A program made the position numbers and the translations under genes. From Anthoceros angustus (Eukaryota; Streptophyta; Anthocerotopsida; Anthocerotales; Anthocerotaceae): a stretch of DNA of 64,000 nt. Below are positions 20,706-31,830 of the stretch, one piece after another; position 1 is the first letter of the stretch, and each line of letters starts with the position of its first letter. The notes beneath the pieces were generated by a model that was given only the letters and a program-made list of their open reading frames with translations, did no database searches and had not been told where the DNA came from. The stretch spans positions 186,001-250,000 of the forward strand of contig VJWM01000108.1 in the NCBI GenBank assembly GCA_010909165.1. The letters run 5' to 3'.

Positions 20706-22360
20706 AAACTCAGGTGCTCAGGACCACTCAGTGTCCGACTAGTCAAGATCTTGCAAGCTATCCACCTCCGATTTTGCTATACGACGAAGGCGAAAGACTA
20801 GGTCCACCAAGCATTGAGTTGTGCGATCAAGCTGATCCCACAGGAGAGAAGTTTGATCCACAAAAGCCGAAGATTCCGGTTGTAGGATGGGCGAAGCTGG
20901 CTCGATCTTCACTTGCGCAGATACTAGTGGTGGGACAAAACTCCCAGGGTCCAAATGCTGGTGTGAAACGATGCCAGGGAGAACCGGTTCGGAACCGGTG
21001 CCGAAAACCGCGTTCACACCGGTTGGGATGGCCCGAAGGGGTTCACCGCCGAAACGAGAACTTAAGTTGTCGTTTCGCATGCGGGGCAGCGATGCGCCGT
21101 TAACGCGCCCGTATGTTGGCCTCGCTGTGGCAGGCATATCGCAGCTCCATCAGCAGCGCTCTTGATTGACGCTGCGTGTCGCGAAACCGCGATCGGCTGC
21201 CCGTCTTGGCCTCTGGATGATGCGCCTCCCCCTGTTGTGGAAGAGCTTTAGATCTGCCAAAATTCAGACCAGAATTTGATGAGATTTGGTCGCCGTCCTG
21301 CAATCTCGTATACCCCCTCAAATCTTCCTCAAATCTTCCTCAAATCTCGACAGGTTTCGCTCGAATCTGGCCTCACTAGGAGGAGTCCTAGTAGCAAAAG
21401 GCAGATTGTGTAGAAGATCCTGAGAATTTGAAGTGGGAAGAGGTAGGAGGCTGCGAGATGCTCCGGGGACCAAATTGTCTTCTGAAAATCCGTGGATGAA
21501 GCAATCTTCTCTTGGGCTTGAGGTAGGTGAGCATATGCAATCACAGGGGCCGCGTGGAGACCCCTGTGATGCGGTTGCCCAGCAGCTACCTCTGAGAATC
21601 AGCCGCAAGAGATTAGTGTCCAAGGTTACTGCTGCTCGTTGCACCCATCTTGGTGCGGAGCTGTGACCATAGAGAGTGGATCAGGGGTGAGCTCCTGAGC
21701 GGGCTGGCCTGGGCACACGTGCCTTAGGGTGGCGAGGGCGCGGGGTGCTGGATCGGCGGGTTCTCGCCATGATTCCCTGATGAATTTGCTGGAAGGTGCC
21801 TCGCAAAGCTGAAGCGCGGAGGGAGAAGGGAAGGGAGGGGCACGGTGCCTCTCCCGTGGCCTTTTAATCCCATTGAGGCTCTCTAACCGTTGATATGTGC
21901 AAAAACTATGCAAATTTTGAACGCTCCGAAGGAAAGGAGAGAGGATAGCCCGTGCTCAGTCTGAACTCCAGAGTTAAGCGCCTGGCTTAGGATCAGGACC
22001 CGGATGGGTGATCTACCCCAAGACACCATTTTAATAGAAAAAGTTTTGATAACATTTTCTAAGCTTAGGCACTATGTTTCCTAGACATTCTAGGACAAAC
22101 AATCTTCTTTTAGCTTAGATTTTCCCTATTCTAGATCGATAGGTCTTGACTAGCATTTGCAAAAGAACTTTTCGCAATTCAAGCGAAAAAAAACTATCAT
22201 GATCTGATGCATGATTTCTTTTGCAGAGCCGGAAAAGCTAGTCGAGAAGATATATCAGCAAGCGAGTAAAGTTATCAAACTTTAGATATCGCTTGCACAA
22301 TCTCAACGACATGTTTCTAGCCATGATCAGAAGGCCATGTGAGCCGAGGCTCTAATACCA
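20706..22360 (-). mobile_element. 5' leader of the minus-strand copia, with primer-binding site
   Basis: Between the gag start (20705) and the LTR (22361). The primer-binding site on the minus strand is TGGTATTAGAGCCTCGG at about 22344-22360, matching the initiator-Met tRNA type used by plant copia elements. The leader is unusually long (about 1.65 kb) and contains a 5S rRNA-like segment, so it may hold inserted material. An open minus-strand stretch at 20739-21137 has no recognised family. Confidence 0.6.
21946..22026 (+). other. 5S rRNA-like sequence
   Basis: GAACTCCAGAGTTAAGCGCC and CCGGATGGGTGATCT match the internal control regions of plant 5S rRNA (box A around AGTTAAGCG and box C around GGATGGGTGACCT) at the right order and roughly the right spacing. 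The 5' and 3' stem regions are not conserved, so it is not a working 5S gene. It may be a 5S-derived retroelement piece such as Cassandra, or a stray copy. Confidence 0.5.
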
Positions 22361-22583
22361 TGATAAATTCCTAGCAGTAGGATTGTGTAGCATGCATCTA
22401 ACCCATGATGCTACGCAAGATATGTTCTTCGTTAATTAGTACAACAAAAGGTACACAAGGTATGTTTTAAGGTGGTGCAGGGTGTCCGTTCATGAAGGGG
22501 CACACCCTTTCATAATGACCTAACCCTCTAGATGGTAACTAGATTACAGGCAGGGTTACGGGCAGATTAACCATTCCGTAACA
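22361..22583 (-). mobile_element. Copia LTR, 223 bp, between a primer-binding site and a polypurine tract
   Basis: On the plus strand it runs TGATAAATTC to GTAACA. On the minus strand it is preceded by the polypurine-like CTATTGAAGGG and followed directly by the TGGTATTAGAGC primer-binding site. It is thus 3' LTR to the element on its right and 5' LTR to the element on its left. Confidence 0.7.
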
Positions 22584-24130
22584 CCCTTCAATAGCTTCTC
22601 TATAGGTGGCGGGTTCACCTAATGAGTCTACAACGTGGCGGTGGAAAAAATGGTTCCTCTACAACAGCCAACATACGAAGGCTCTTTCCACTCGACCTTG
22701 GAGGCGGTGTCGGTAGAGCAGTGGGACTTGAGGAGGCTCTTCATTGGCTTCAGTAACTTTCTTCCTGTGCAGGTTCAAGTACAATAGTGTCATCAGTCAC
22801 CTCTGGAAGAGCAGGGTGATCATCGTCAGCTGCAACAATGGAAGTTGGAGCTACAGAGGTCATTGGAGCTGAAGGGTTATTAGCCCCCTCTGAAGCCAAA
22901 GAGGAGTCATCCTCAAAAACAGTCTCAGAAGAATCATCAAATGCAAATTCGAGAGGTGGGTCCGGAACACCAGATATAGATGCAACAGGCATAGTTGCTC
23001 CAGGAGTGAGCTTGAGCAGCATGGTGACGAAGCAAAATATCTTTCGTTAAAAACCACAGTGCGTGAGATGGTCACCTGACGTGTAGAGGGATCAAATAAC
23101 TTGTAACCCTTCACATCGTCGGAGTAGCCCACAAAAATCCTGCGAATAGCCTTCAAGTCCATCTTATGACGAGTAGCTACAGGTACATAAGCATAAGCTG
23201 GTGATCCGAATATACGCAAGTGCCCAATGCGGGGCTTGTGTCCTGTCCATCTCTCATAAGGAGTAGTCAAACCAAGCTCCTTAGAAGGTAGTCGGTTGAG
23301 AACATAGTTAGCAGCCATCAACGCTTCAGCCCAATATCCACGAGAGAATAGCAAAAGTAAGAGATGCCAAAGTAGCCTCCTGGAGTGTCCGGTTTTTCCT
23401 CTCAGCAAAAGAGTTCTGAGCAGGAGTATACGGCACGGTGAGCTGGTGATGGATCCCTTCCGAATAGCAAAAGTTCTGAAAAGCATGGCTGATGTACTCG
23501 CCACCATTGTCACTGCGTAAAATTTTAACCTTGTGACCTGTCTGCCGGGTTGCAAAATGCACATAGGTTTGAAAACACATATTAAGAGCCTCGCTTTTAT
23601 GTCTTAACACATAAACAATACAATAGCGGCTCCATTCATCTATGAATGTAATAAAATAAACAGCTCCTCCAAATGAGTTGGTGGACATAGGGCCACAAAT
23701 GTCACTATGAATAGTATCCAAAAGGCGAGGCCCTTGTTGAGTGGAGATCCGTATATGGCTTAGAAAAGGCTTTACTAAGGCGGCGTCCTGAAGGGGTGAC
23801 TAGAAGGAGATAGGTAAGTGGATCTCAAAACTATCACCCTTTGTTAGGATGCTAGCTGAAAATTAACATGGGCTGAGCGACAATGCCAAAGTTGCATTGG
23901 CTTGGCCTCAATGGCATTGACAAATTGAGTGGGTTGTGGTTGCACTATTGATTTGACATCTAACAAGTACAAATCATGAAAAGGGGTGCCTATGAAAAGG
24001 TCCTGACTTGATGGAACATGCGTTACAGTGCAACCAGAGTGATCAAAGCAGATTCGGCAAGAGTGTTCTTGTGACAACTTAATCACTGACATCAAATTTT
24101 TGGTCATAGATGGGACAATGTGGAACACCG
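22584..24130 (-). mobile_element. Ty1/copia fragment: pre-integrase and integrase
   Basis: Minus-strand order: VPSMTKNLMSVIKLSQEH (24115), a degenerate LWHCRSAHVNFQ pre-integrase box, integrase core MDTIHSDICGPMSTNSFGGA (23721) with KVKILRSDNGGEYISHAFQ and PYTPAQNSFAERKNRTLQEA, then in another frame YWAEALMAANYVLNRLPSKE, LRIFGSPAYAYVP and VGYSDDVKGYKLFDP. The acidic linker (FDDSSETVFEDDSS, about 22930) follows. The reverse transcriptase and RNase H are missing before the LTR at 22583, so the copy has an internal deletion. Confidence 0.9.
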
Positions 24131-24673
24131 AATTTTGGGTCCACGGTTAGAAGAGAGGCAGATGCCTCCTAATTCTGTTCATATTAGTTAGGTTTCATTT
24201 TTCTTTTTTTTCTTTTTCTCATCAAGAGATTACTGACGGGAAGACAGCAACGAGAAGTTGCCAGTTGAGAAGCGGGCGGACAAGACGGCAGTCCCCCGAC
24301 TGGACGGACGGAATGAAGAAAAACCGGACCTAAGGACAGGTCCAACGGCTAGTCAGGACAGGAGGGCCGGACAGGGGGGTCGGAAAGTTTACGCGCGAGG
24401 AGATAGGTTCGCTGAAGTCCGAACCTGGGGTGCCGAGGGTTGGTACCACGCCTAGGGGCGGCGGCGCCTGGCTGAACATGCAGCAGAGTAAACTTCTACT
24501 CGGTGAAGGGCCAGCATAAGGAGATTTTCGCTGGTTTGGAGCAGGCCGAGAGGCGACAGGCAGCACGCAAGATGAAGGAGAGGCGCAACAGCAGCAAGAA
24601 GGGAGCGCATGCAAGACATATATAGCAAAATTGTCCTTGGCGCTCGGAGGAGGAAAATCGGACACTGTCGTGG

Positions 24674-24933
24674 GCCTTTGGCGAGTTTGGACGGTGAAGG
24701 CAGGCAGGCGGTTTAGGCTGCGGATGGCGCGGGACCCCTTGTGCATGTCCTTCGGATTTTTCTTACTCGGCCTTTGGCAAATTGGAGAACAGCTGAAATT
24801 TCTTTCCTTGGCCTTTGGTGGTTGAGGAATTGCTAACGTTTGCTAACGGAAAAAAGAGTCCTTAGCCTTCGGACAGTGAGGGTTTTGTCCTTGGCCTTTG
24901 GGGTTTGGAAAATCCCCCATCACACTATATAAG
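24674..24933 (+). promoter_or_regulatory. Repeated GCCTTTGG elements upstream of a TATA box
   Basis: GCCTTTGG or GCCTTCGG occurs five times, at 24674, 24770, 24811, 24865 and 24894, usually within CCTTGGCCTTTGG. A strong TATATAAG box follows at 24926-24933, 147 bp before the ATG of the coiled-coil ORF. The array looks like a promoter or an LTR U3 enhancer region. Confidence 0.55.
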
Positions 24934-25079
24934 GAAGTAGTCGGACAGCGATCAGTTCATTTGAGGTGGTAGGAATGGCTGGAGGACGAAGCGACAGGAG
25001 CTGTCTGCCAAAAAATGGGTCTGAAGAAACACTTAGCCGAATTTTGGAGGAGAATCGGTAATCGTGGCCACCGAGGAAA

Positions 25080-25682
25080 ATGATGCATCGCATCTTTGGT
25101 CGTCGGAAGCAACGCTTCCAGGCTGACTATGCTTGGCAACAGGGGATACTGGAAGCATGGAAGAGAGATGCAGCCGAGAATGTTACCTTACAGCTCCGTT
25201 TGAGTGAGGTGACACTCGAGAGGGATGCTTTGCGTAGCAAGTCAGCCTCAGGAGAATGGCCTGAGGAATTTGATGAGATTTGTTTGAAGGGCCAGGAGAT
25301 GCAGGTCCACCTACATGCCAGGGTCAACAAGCTCGCCAAGGAGATGCGCTCCTTGTTGACAAGGAAGTTGCCGGGTCCCCATGATGACGACAGGGAGATT
25401 TTGGAGGAATTGCGACCCTCAGCTTCGGAGATTCAAGACTTGGAGAGTGAAATGGATGCAGAAGGCTCAGTTTGGGAGGAGCCAGCGGAGGAGGAGGTTT
25501 CCAGCCAGCCGGTAGGGTTGGTGGGGGTGTCTGGCGGCGGGACAGGATTTGCACCAACACCCAACCGCCTTGAAGTAATTGCGGCGGCGGCAGTACAGAT
25601 TACTCTGAGAGGCGGTGCCTGCAAGAGCGCCACAAGAGGCGGCGTTCGGCCGTCAGCCCCGGCATCGGCGAGGCGGGCGTGA
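25080..25682 (+). CDS. Unrecognised 200-aa coiled-coil protein
   Basis: Open from ATGATG at 25080 to TGA at 25682. I do not recognise the family. Residues about 10-100 are rich in Glu, Leu, Arg and Lys with heptad-like spacing (AWQQGILEAWKRDAAEN, LQLRLSEVTLERDALRSK, LHARVNKLAKEMRSLL), suggesting a coiled coil. Residues 110-145 are acidic and the last 40 are Gly/Ala/Arg-rich. A TATA box and a repeated upstream motif make it a plausible transcription unit. A second TATAAGAGGG-type box lies at about 25945, downstream, with AATGAAA after it, so the ORF may be the gag-like cargo of a non-autonomous LTR element. No LTR pair was proven. Confidence 0.4.
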   Translation: MMHRIFGRRKQRFQADYAWQQGILEAWKRDAAENVTLQLRLSEVTLERDALRSKSASGEWPEEFDEICLKGQEMQVHLHARVNKLAKEMRSLLTRKLPGPHDDDREILEELRPSASEIQDLESEMDAEGSVWEEPAEEEVSSQPVGLVGVSGGGTGFAPTPNRLEVIAAAAVQITLRGGACKSATRGGVRPSAPASARRA

Positions 25683-25699
25683 AGGCTCTGTCAGCGGCG

Positions 25700-26340
25700 G
25701 GAGAGAGAGAAGAGAGATGCAGTCCCAGCGAAGAGGAGGAAGGCGGTGGCGGGGCGTATACCAGCGCCAAAGTAGGAAAATAGTTGGTAGGGGAGTGAAG
25801 GGGTCATCAAGACCCATGGGGGGTTAGTGGGATTGTTAGGAAGGTAGGTTAAGAACCTTTTAAGAGGCCACCTACTTAAAAACCGTAAGCAAACCCCACC
25901 TACCCCCCCAGACTTAATTAATGCTAGGGTTTGGGGGAGTTCCTATAAGAGGGGGAGGAACTCGCATAATGAAATGTCATGCCTTGCTCTCCTGACCTGT
26001 GTGTGCTTGTTTGCTATGCAAGCGTGTGTGCCGACCGTGTGAGGGTGCATGGTGTCTGGTAGGGTCTTGAGGTGCGGTGACCAGGACAAGGGCTAGGCCC
26101 AAGCCTTTCTTTGTTGAGGTAGTAGCTGGGGAGTGTTCGAGCGGTGAGGGAGCGGCGTTGTGGTTGCAGCGACGGTGCGTCAGGCTGGTGAAGGGAGGTC
26201 CCTAGTAAATTCCAGCGCGCGAGAGGTCGGCTGTAGCCAAATGTCTGGCCTAGGACCGTGAGGGCATTGCCCTATGATCTGAGGCAGCTGGTGGGGGGCC
26301 AGGAGGGCGCCCAGGGTTGATAATTAGCTAGGAAGAGTGG
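25700..26340 (+). other. Possible LTR-like sequence downstream of the coiled-coil ORF
   Basis: Contains CCTATAAGAGGGGGAGG (about 25944) and an AATGAAA signal (about 25969) in promoter-terminator order, as in the R region of an LTR. No matching second copy was found in the window. Confidence 0.3.
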
Positions 26341-26380
26341 AAGAGGTAGATTAGAGAAGAGAGGAGAAGAGAGGAGAGAA

Positions 26381-26502
26381 GAGAGAAAAGAGAGAAGAGA
26401 GAAGAGAGAAGAGAGAAGAGAGAAGAGAGAAGAGAGAAGAGAGAAGAGAGAAGAGAGAAGAGAGAAGAGAGAAGAGAGAAGAGAGAAGAGAGAAGAGAGA
26501 AG
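26381..26502. repeat. (GAGAGAA)n microsatellite, left part
   Basis: About 17 units of the purine heptamer, interrupted exactly at the copia LTR; the tract resumes at 40122. Confidence 0.95.
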
Positions 26503-26664
26503 TGACAATATTGCTTAGAGAGAACAACAAACTTGAATAATAAAATAATTATGGTAATGATTACAAAGAGTTGGTCTTAAATACTAAACCCTAAGTAATG
26601 TATTTAACCCTAGTTTAAGTAACCCAGTGACCGTGGTTACTATAATAAACTATGGAGTTTAACA
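26503..26664 (-). mobile_element. 3' LTR of the composite copia
   Basis: 162 bp, TGACAATATTGC to GAGTTTAACA on the plus strand. It differs from the right LTR at about three positions, roughly 98 percent identity, so the insertion is young. Very short for a copia LTR. Confidence 0.95.
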
Positions 26665-26829
26665 CACCCCCTTAACCACGACGCTGGTTACACTAAGGAC
26701 GTAGACGAAAAAACGAAGATGGCCGAAGTAGGAAACGAGCTGAGTGTTGAACGATTATGTGTGCAATAAGCTTCATCCGTCCAGCACCCGGCGCCTCCAC
26801 CTGCAACTCAAGGCAAGTAGGAAGAATAC

Positions 26830-28170
26830 TCTACCAGGCCCATTGCCTCCATGTGGAAGACATGCTTGTTTGTCGGTAAGCTCTTTGTAAGCACATCAGC
26901 GGTGTTCAACTCTGTTGATATATACTCGATCTTGATCACCTTGCGCTCCACAGAATGTCAAACAAAATGATGGTGAATTTCTATGTGTTTGGTGCGCGCG
27001 TGAAACCGAGGATTCCCTACCAACGCTATAGTTGACATGTTGTCACAGAAAATGGTTGTAGGAATAGCCTGTGGAAAATTCAAACCAGCGAGGAAAGTCC
27101 GCTCCCATTCGGCCTCCTTGGCTGAATCCGTAAGAGCCTTATATTCGGCCTCGGTGGATGAGAGAGCAATGGATGTCTGCTTCTTCGAACTCCAATTAAC
27201 AGCTGTACCAGATAGGAGGAAGTAGTATGCAGAGATGCTCTTACGTTGATCCGGTCAGTTGCCCAATCCGCATCAGCATATCCCGCCAAGGTGAGGTCAT
27301 TGTCTTGCCCTTGAAAGCAGAGTCCAAAAGTAGAAGTCCCTTTTAGATATCTTAAAATCCGTTTAATAGCCATCCAGTGTTCTTGGCCAGGATTCTCCAG
27401 ATATTGTGAAACTGCACTCACGGAATGCTGGATGTCAGGTCGTGTCCAGCAGCTGATATAGTTGAGGCAGCCCACAGCATGCCGATAGGGAATCTGGCTC
27501 ATGGCTTCTCGATCATCATCATCCTGAGGACACTGAAGAGTAGAAAGCTTAACACCAACACATCCAGGAGTACTAACTGGCTTAGCATCCTGAAGATTAA
27601 AACGCCGAAGTGTCTCTTCGATGTACTTGGTTTGATGAAGAACCAAAGTACGCGTTTCCCTGTTTCTAAGAAGCTGTATGCCTAGAACAAAAGTGAGAGG
27701 GCCAATATCTTTCATATCATACTGTTTATGAAGCATGCCCTTAACCCAATCGAACAGCTCTCGATTATTTGACGCCAGGATGGCATCATCTACATAAAGA
27801 GCTAAAATAACCAGGTAACCACCCTTTGTGTAGACGTACACATTAGCATCTGCTGGGTTCTGCAGGAAACCTATAGAGCGAAGATACTTGTCTATGCATT
27901 TGTACCACTCATGGGCACTCTGTTTGAGCCCGTACAGGGTCTTCTTAAGCTTACATACCCAATCTGGGTGCTCAGGATCCACGAAACCCTCGGGCTGATC
28001 CATATAAATGTCTTCCTCCAACTCGCCATAGAGGAAAGCTGTGGAGACATCCATTTGTTCAGATCCCAATCCCTAGCAGCCAAGGCTAACAGCATCCGGA
28101 TAGATTGAGTCTTCACAACCGGGCTAAAAGTTTCGTTAAAATCAACACCTGCTACTTGAGAAAATCCACG
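26830..28170 (-). pseudogene. Copia reverse transcriptase and RNase H
   Basis: The minus strand reads QVAGVDFNETFSPVVKTQSI (about 28150), then an open stretch from 28069 with EQMDVSTAFLYGELEEDIYM, VCKLKKTLYGLKQSAHEWY, the catalytic LALYVDDAILASN, VLGIQLLRNRETRTLVLHQ, GCLNYISCWTRPDIQHSVS and the start of RNase H, LAGYADADWATD. Two frame changes near 28070 and 27230 separate this from KKQTSIALSSTEAEYKAL and the distal RNase H text (CDNMSTIAL, ARTKHIEIHHHFV) nearer 27000. The gene is close to intact but disrupted. Confidence 0.9.
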
Positions 28171-28172
28171 AG

Positions 28173-28800
28173 CACTACAAGAATCGCAGGTGTTTTACAA
28201 CGCATTTTACAACGTAATTTACAACCTCACGTTGTAAAAGCAGGCATTACGTTGTAAACCCGGCTTAACTAGGTTGTAAAAATCCGACGTGGCGGGCAAG
28301 GTTGCCGTCCAGACGCGTGGCGCCACGTCACCTAACCGGACGGGTAAGGTGTCCGGGTGGCGTTTCCGTCATTTACAACGTTCGGCTCGTTTACAACCTA
28401 AATGACAACGCCATTTACAACGTGGTTGCTACTTCCTTCAAAGGAGCTGGGTCGGGCGGGACCTCTCGTACCGGTGCGGGCATCATGACCTCCTTCTTTT
28501 CCACCCTCCGTCTGACTACGGGCTTCTTCTTCTTTATTTTCCCGCGGGGTTCTTCTTCTTCCATGACCTCCTCAGATTCTTCCTCGGAGTCCTCTTCCTC
28601 TTCTTCCGACGCTGCCTCGGTCTCATCATCCTCCTCGTCCGAGGGTTCCTCATCTTCGGAGTCCGACCCCCGTTTCTTCTTTTTCTTCTTTCCTCCTGGA
28701 GAGTCCTCGGCCGTCGTTGGTGCATCGATTCTTCATAGTTCTCCGCCCGGACCGCCTTGCTCACATCTTTCTGAGCGGCCGTGCATGTAGCCATGGGCTT
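28173..28800. mobile_element. CACTA transposon terminus with acidic ORF remnant
   Basis: CACTACAAGAATCG starts at 28173, inside the copia RT. TTTTACAACG-type sub-terminal repeats in both orientations fill 28190-28430, as at 18554. Further in, the minus strand of 28430-28700 encodes a Lys-rich then strongly acidic low-complexity stretch (GSDSEDEEPSDEEDDETEAA) in one frame, with AAQKDVSKAVRAENYEES upstream in another, so the ORF is frameshifted. The other terminus was not found. Confidence 0.7.
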
Positions 28801-29418
28801 GGATAAGCCAGTGCGAATACGTCTGCATGCATGGTAGTGTGAGTGGGTGTCTTGGTCCAGCAGTTCGATGTCGATCCCAACTTCTCCGTCTTCCTCGCTT
28901 GATTCTCGAGTTTGGACAAGACATAGCCTTCTTGATCGATTAGCGGAATCTTTCTAAGAAGGCATCCTTCAATCTTGAAGGTTGCGGTGCGTTACGGCGG
29001 TCGGTATTTCCTCCGATACCAGGCAGCTGTACGGGACCCCTTGGAGCAATTTGAATGATTGCGTCCAAGACCTTCTCAGTTGAAGTTTGCGAGACACAAA
29101 ATCCTCCACGAAGGTTTGACGTCTCTCTCCTTCTTACCTCCAAAGAGAATCGCTTGCTTGGTCGGCGTTATGCCATCGCCGCGATTGGTAAGGGATGAGG
29201 AACCGCCCACCGCTGACTTGGTCTGCGTCCTCCTCTCGATCAAACAACTCCACCACACTTACATTGGCTGGTGTCCTCGCCCCGAGCTCGTCGTCTCTCA
29301 CGTGCTGCGCTCGGGCGCTCAGGCGATCTGGCGTCCGACTCTCTCGGTAACTCTTCCTTAACTACCTCCGTCCTCCACGCATCCGCAGCTGGAGCGATTT
29401 CATTCCCAAGCGCCAAAA

Positions 29419-30060
29419 TGTGCGCGACTTTCGTGATAGCGGTAGCGCGCACAATCCGTGTCGTTGTAGGAAGAAGTCCGTTCCCAAAGGGAATGATAGG
29501 CTCCGTTTACGCGTTTGGTGATTCCTACCGTCCTTAGCGCTCGTTCGGCCTCAACACACATACTCTAACTACTCACAGCGTTCACCGTCTGAGGCCGGTA
29601 TGGCCAAGCGTTTAAGGACCGTTCGGCGTCCGTATCGTTCACATCCGTCACTCACACATCCAGTCCTTTCCTCTCTCCCCTCACGCTACACTCCTCGGTC
29701 TTAGAAAAAGCCGGGTTACGATCAGGACCTCCTCGTCGTTCATGCGGGCCTCTCGTCCAGCTCTGCCGCCCTCCGGAGTTCCTCGGCTCACGTTCGGTCC
29801 GTTCGGTCTTGGGGCGCGGCTCCGGGCGAGCAGTCACCGATCACCCACTGCACACACCACAACGCGTTGGGTCGTCACGGGACCACAGTCAATCTCCCGG
29901 GGATGCGTGCACCTTTCGGTGACTCGGGACTCACGTTAGCAGAAGACACACAAAGGTGCGCAGCAGCATCAACACCAAGAGAAGATGATTTATTGAGGCC
30001 TTAGCCCTCTTATACTCGAAGGTGGCGCCTTTATTACACCTCTATTACGGTGAGGCCATT
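29419..30060 (-). mobile_element. LTR of the left unit (inner limit approximate)
   Basis: Plus-strand start TGTGCGCGACTTTCG at 29419, directly after the primer-binding-site complement CGCCAAAA. The TATA complement CTCTTATA (30007-30014) and AATAAA complement (about 29987) lie within it. The U3 limit is not defined by the sequence. Confidence 0.5.
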
Positions 30061-31830
30061 TCGGGGTACCTAACCGACCGCCTACTACCACCTATTCACC
30101 TATCGCCGTCGGTGGTGTGGGATAGCCCCTCATTCCTTCTTGGCACCGGCCCAAAGCCGAGCTCCGGGGTCACAAGCACCCAATCGGATGATCGCGGAGG
30201 CCCTTCCTCTTCAGTGCAGCCGAGGCTGCGCCACCGTGGCGGCGACAGCAGCGATCTCACCAAGTCCTCCTCGTCCTCCCTCTTCTCTCTCGGCGGGCCC
30301 TGCATGGGCCCTCAAGGTTGGATCTGCTGGGGTTGGTGGTGGCTCTCCCCACTCCCAGTTTGGACCTCGGGACCTGTCTCGACTCAGGGTCCGGACCTCT
30401 AGGTCCGGTCTTCCTCGAGTCCGGACCTCGGGACCCCTTCCTCGGGTCCGGACCTCGGGGCCGGACTCGTCTCGTCACAGATCCCTAGTCGGACTTCCTT
30501 GAGGCGGACCTCGATCGGCCTTTCCTCAGTCCGGACAAAGTCAGGACCCTCGCTCTGGGCATGCCTCCTCGCCGGGCTAGCCAGGTTCATCCAGAGCCCT
30601 CCCTTGGTTCCCGAATGCCGGTTGCCCCTTTCCTTCAAGATCCTCCTCGTCCTTCCATGCGAGGTCTTGAGGCTTACCTCGGTGTGGCGCCCTTCCTCCT
30701 CCGGTTCCTCCCGCTGCTCTCCTTGCTGCTGCCGTCGTCAAGCAGCGCTCCTAGGACTCCAGCGGTTGTCTTGTCCCGGGTCCGTCCTCCTCGCTCCTCC
30801 TTCCATCCAGAGTCCACCCTCCTGCTGGGGTGGCGCGGGACCTCCAGGCCTTGAGGAGCTCTGCGTGGTAGGCGGTCGGAATCGACTTTGAATCGCCTCC
30901 TCCACATGAGCCGGGCACCGGTACTCCCTCCTCAGGTGCTCGTGGCAGGCGGATCGCCCACTTTCTTTGTCTCGTGGCCAAGCTTACCACCGAGGCGGGC
31001 GGACTCCCTTGAGGCCGTCAAGGCTGCCTCCGTTACCTCTTGCAACCTTGCTGCTCGGCGTTCTCCTCCTCCGTTGTTGCTTGACTCCGATTTCTGCGGG
31101 CCATGGGTGAGCTCCTACCTTCACCTGGCCGGACGAGCGGCATGCCTTTCCTCAGTGCCTTCCTCCCTTCTTCTATTCTTTCCGGAGGTCCTCCACTTCC
31201 TTCTCCAGGCGGGCGGTATCCCGTCAGGCTCACGGCTTCCGCGTCTGCTGCGCAACCTTGGCGTCGAACTCCTTGCCGCGCTGTTCTCCTCCGTCTTCAA
31301 GCGGGCTGGGCGTTCCACCTCTCGCTCGAAGTCTTGGATTCTCTCGTTGAGAACCCCTGCTGCTCCGTCGTCTTGGGTTGCAACTCCAAAGTGTCCTTGT
31401 TGTCCTCCGGCTCCTGCGCCCTTCTACCTCCTGCGGTGCACCACAGGGTCCCCAATCTCCCGGGTGCTGGCCTCCGCCTCCTCACGGCTCGGCGTGCTTG
31501 CTCCACTTGCTCGGCCTTGGATTGTGGCTCTCGGCCGCCTCTCTCCACCGGCCCGATCACGCCGATAGTGATCGCGATCGGCCTTCCGTGGCCTCCGCCT
31601 CCTTGGCCACCTTCACCGAGCCTCTCCTCCTCGCGGGCCTCTCCGTCCGGCTCAGACGCCTCCCGAGTTCCTCCGGGTCCGTCCTCCTCGCCTCGAGCTC
31701 GTCGTCTCTCACGTGCTGCGCTCGGGCGCTCAGGCGATCTGGCGTCCGACTCTCGGTAACTCTTCCTTAACTACCTCCGTCCTCCACGCATCCACGCTGC
31801 GGGCGATTTCATTCCCGACAGGCGCCAAAA

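Noticed and set aside
21946-22026. Functional 5S rRNA gene
   Set aside because: Only the internal promoter region is similar; the terminal stem and the T-run terminator are absent.
26272-26508. Minus-strand frame of Leu-Ser-Phe repeats
   Set aside because: Translation of the GAGAGAA microsatellite.
28302-28790. Plus-strand Ser/Phe-rich ORF as a gene
   Set aside because: It is the reverse of an acidic Lys/Glu-rich minus-strand region of the CACTA element.
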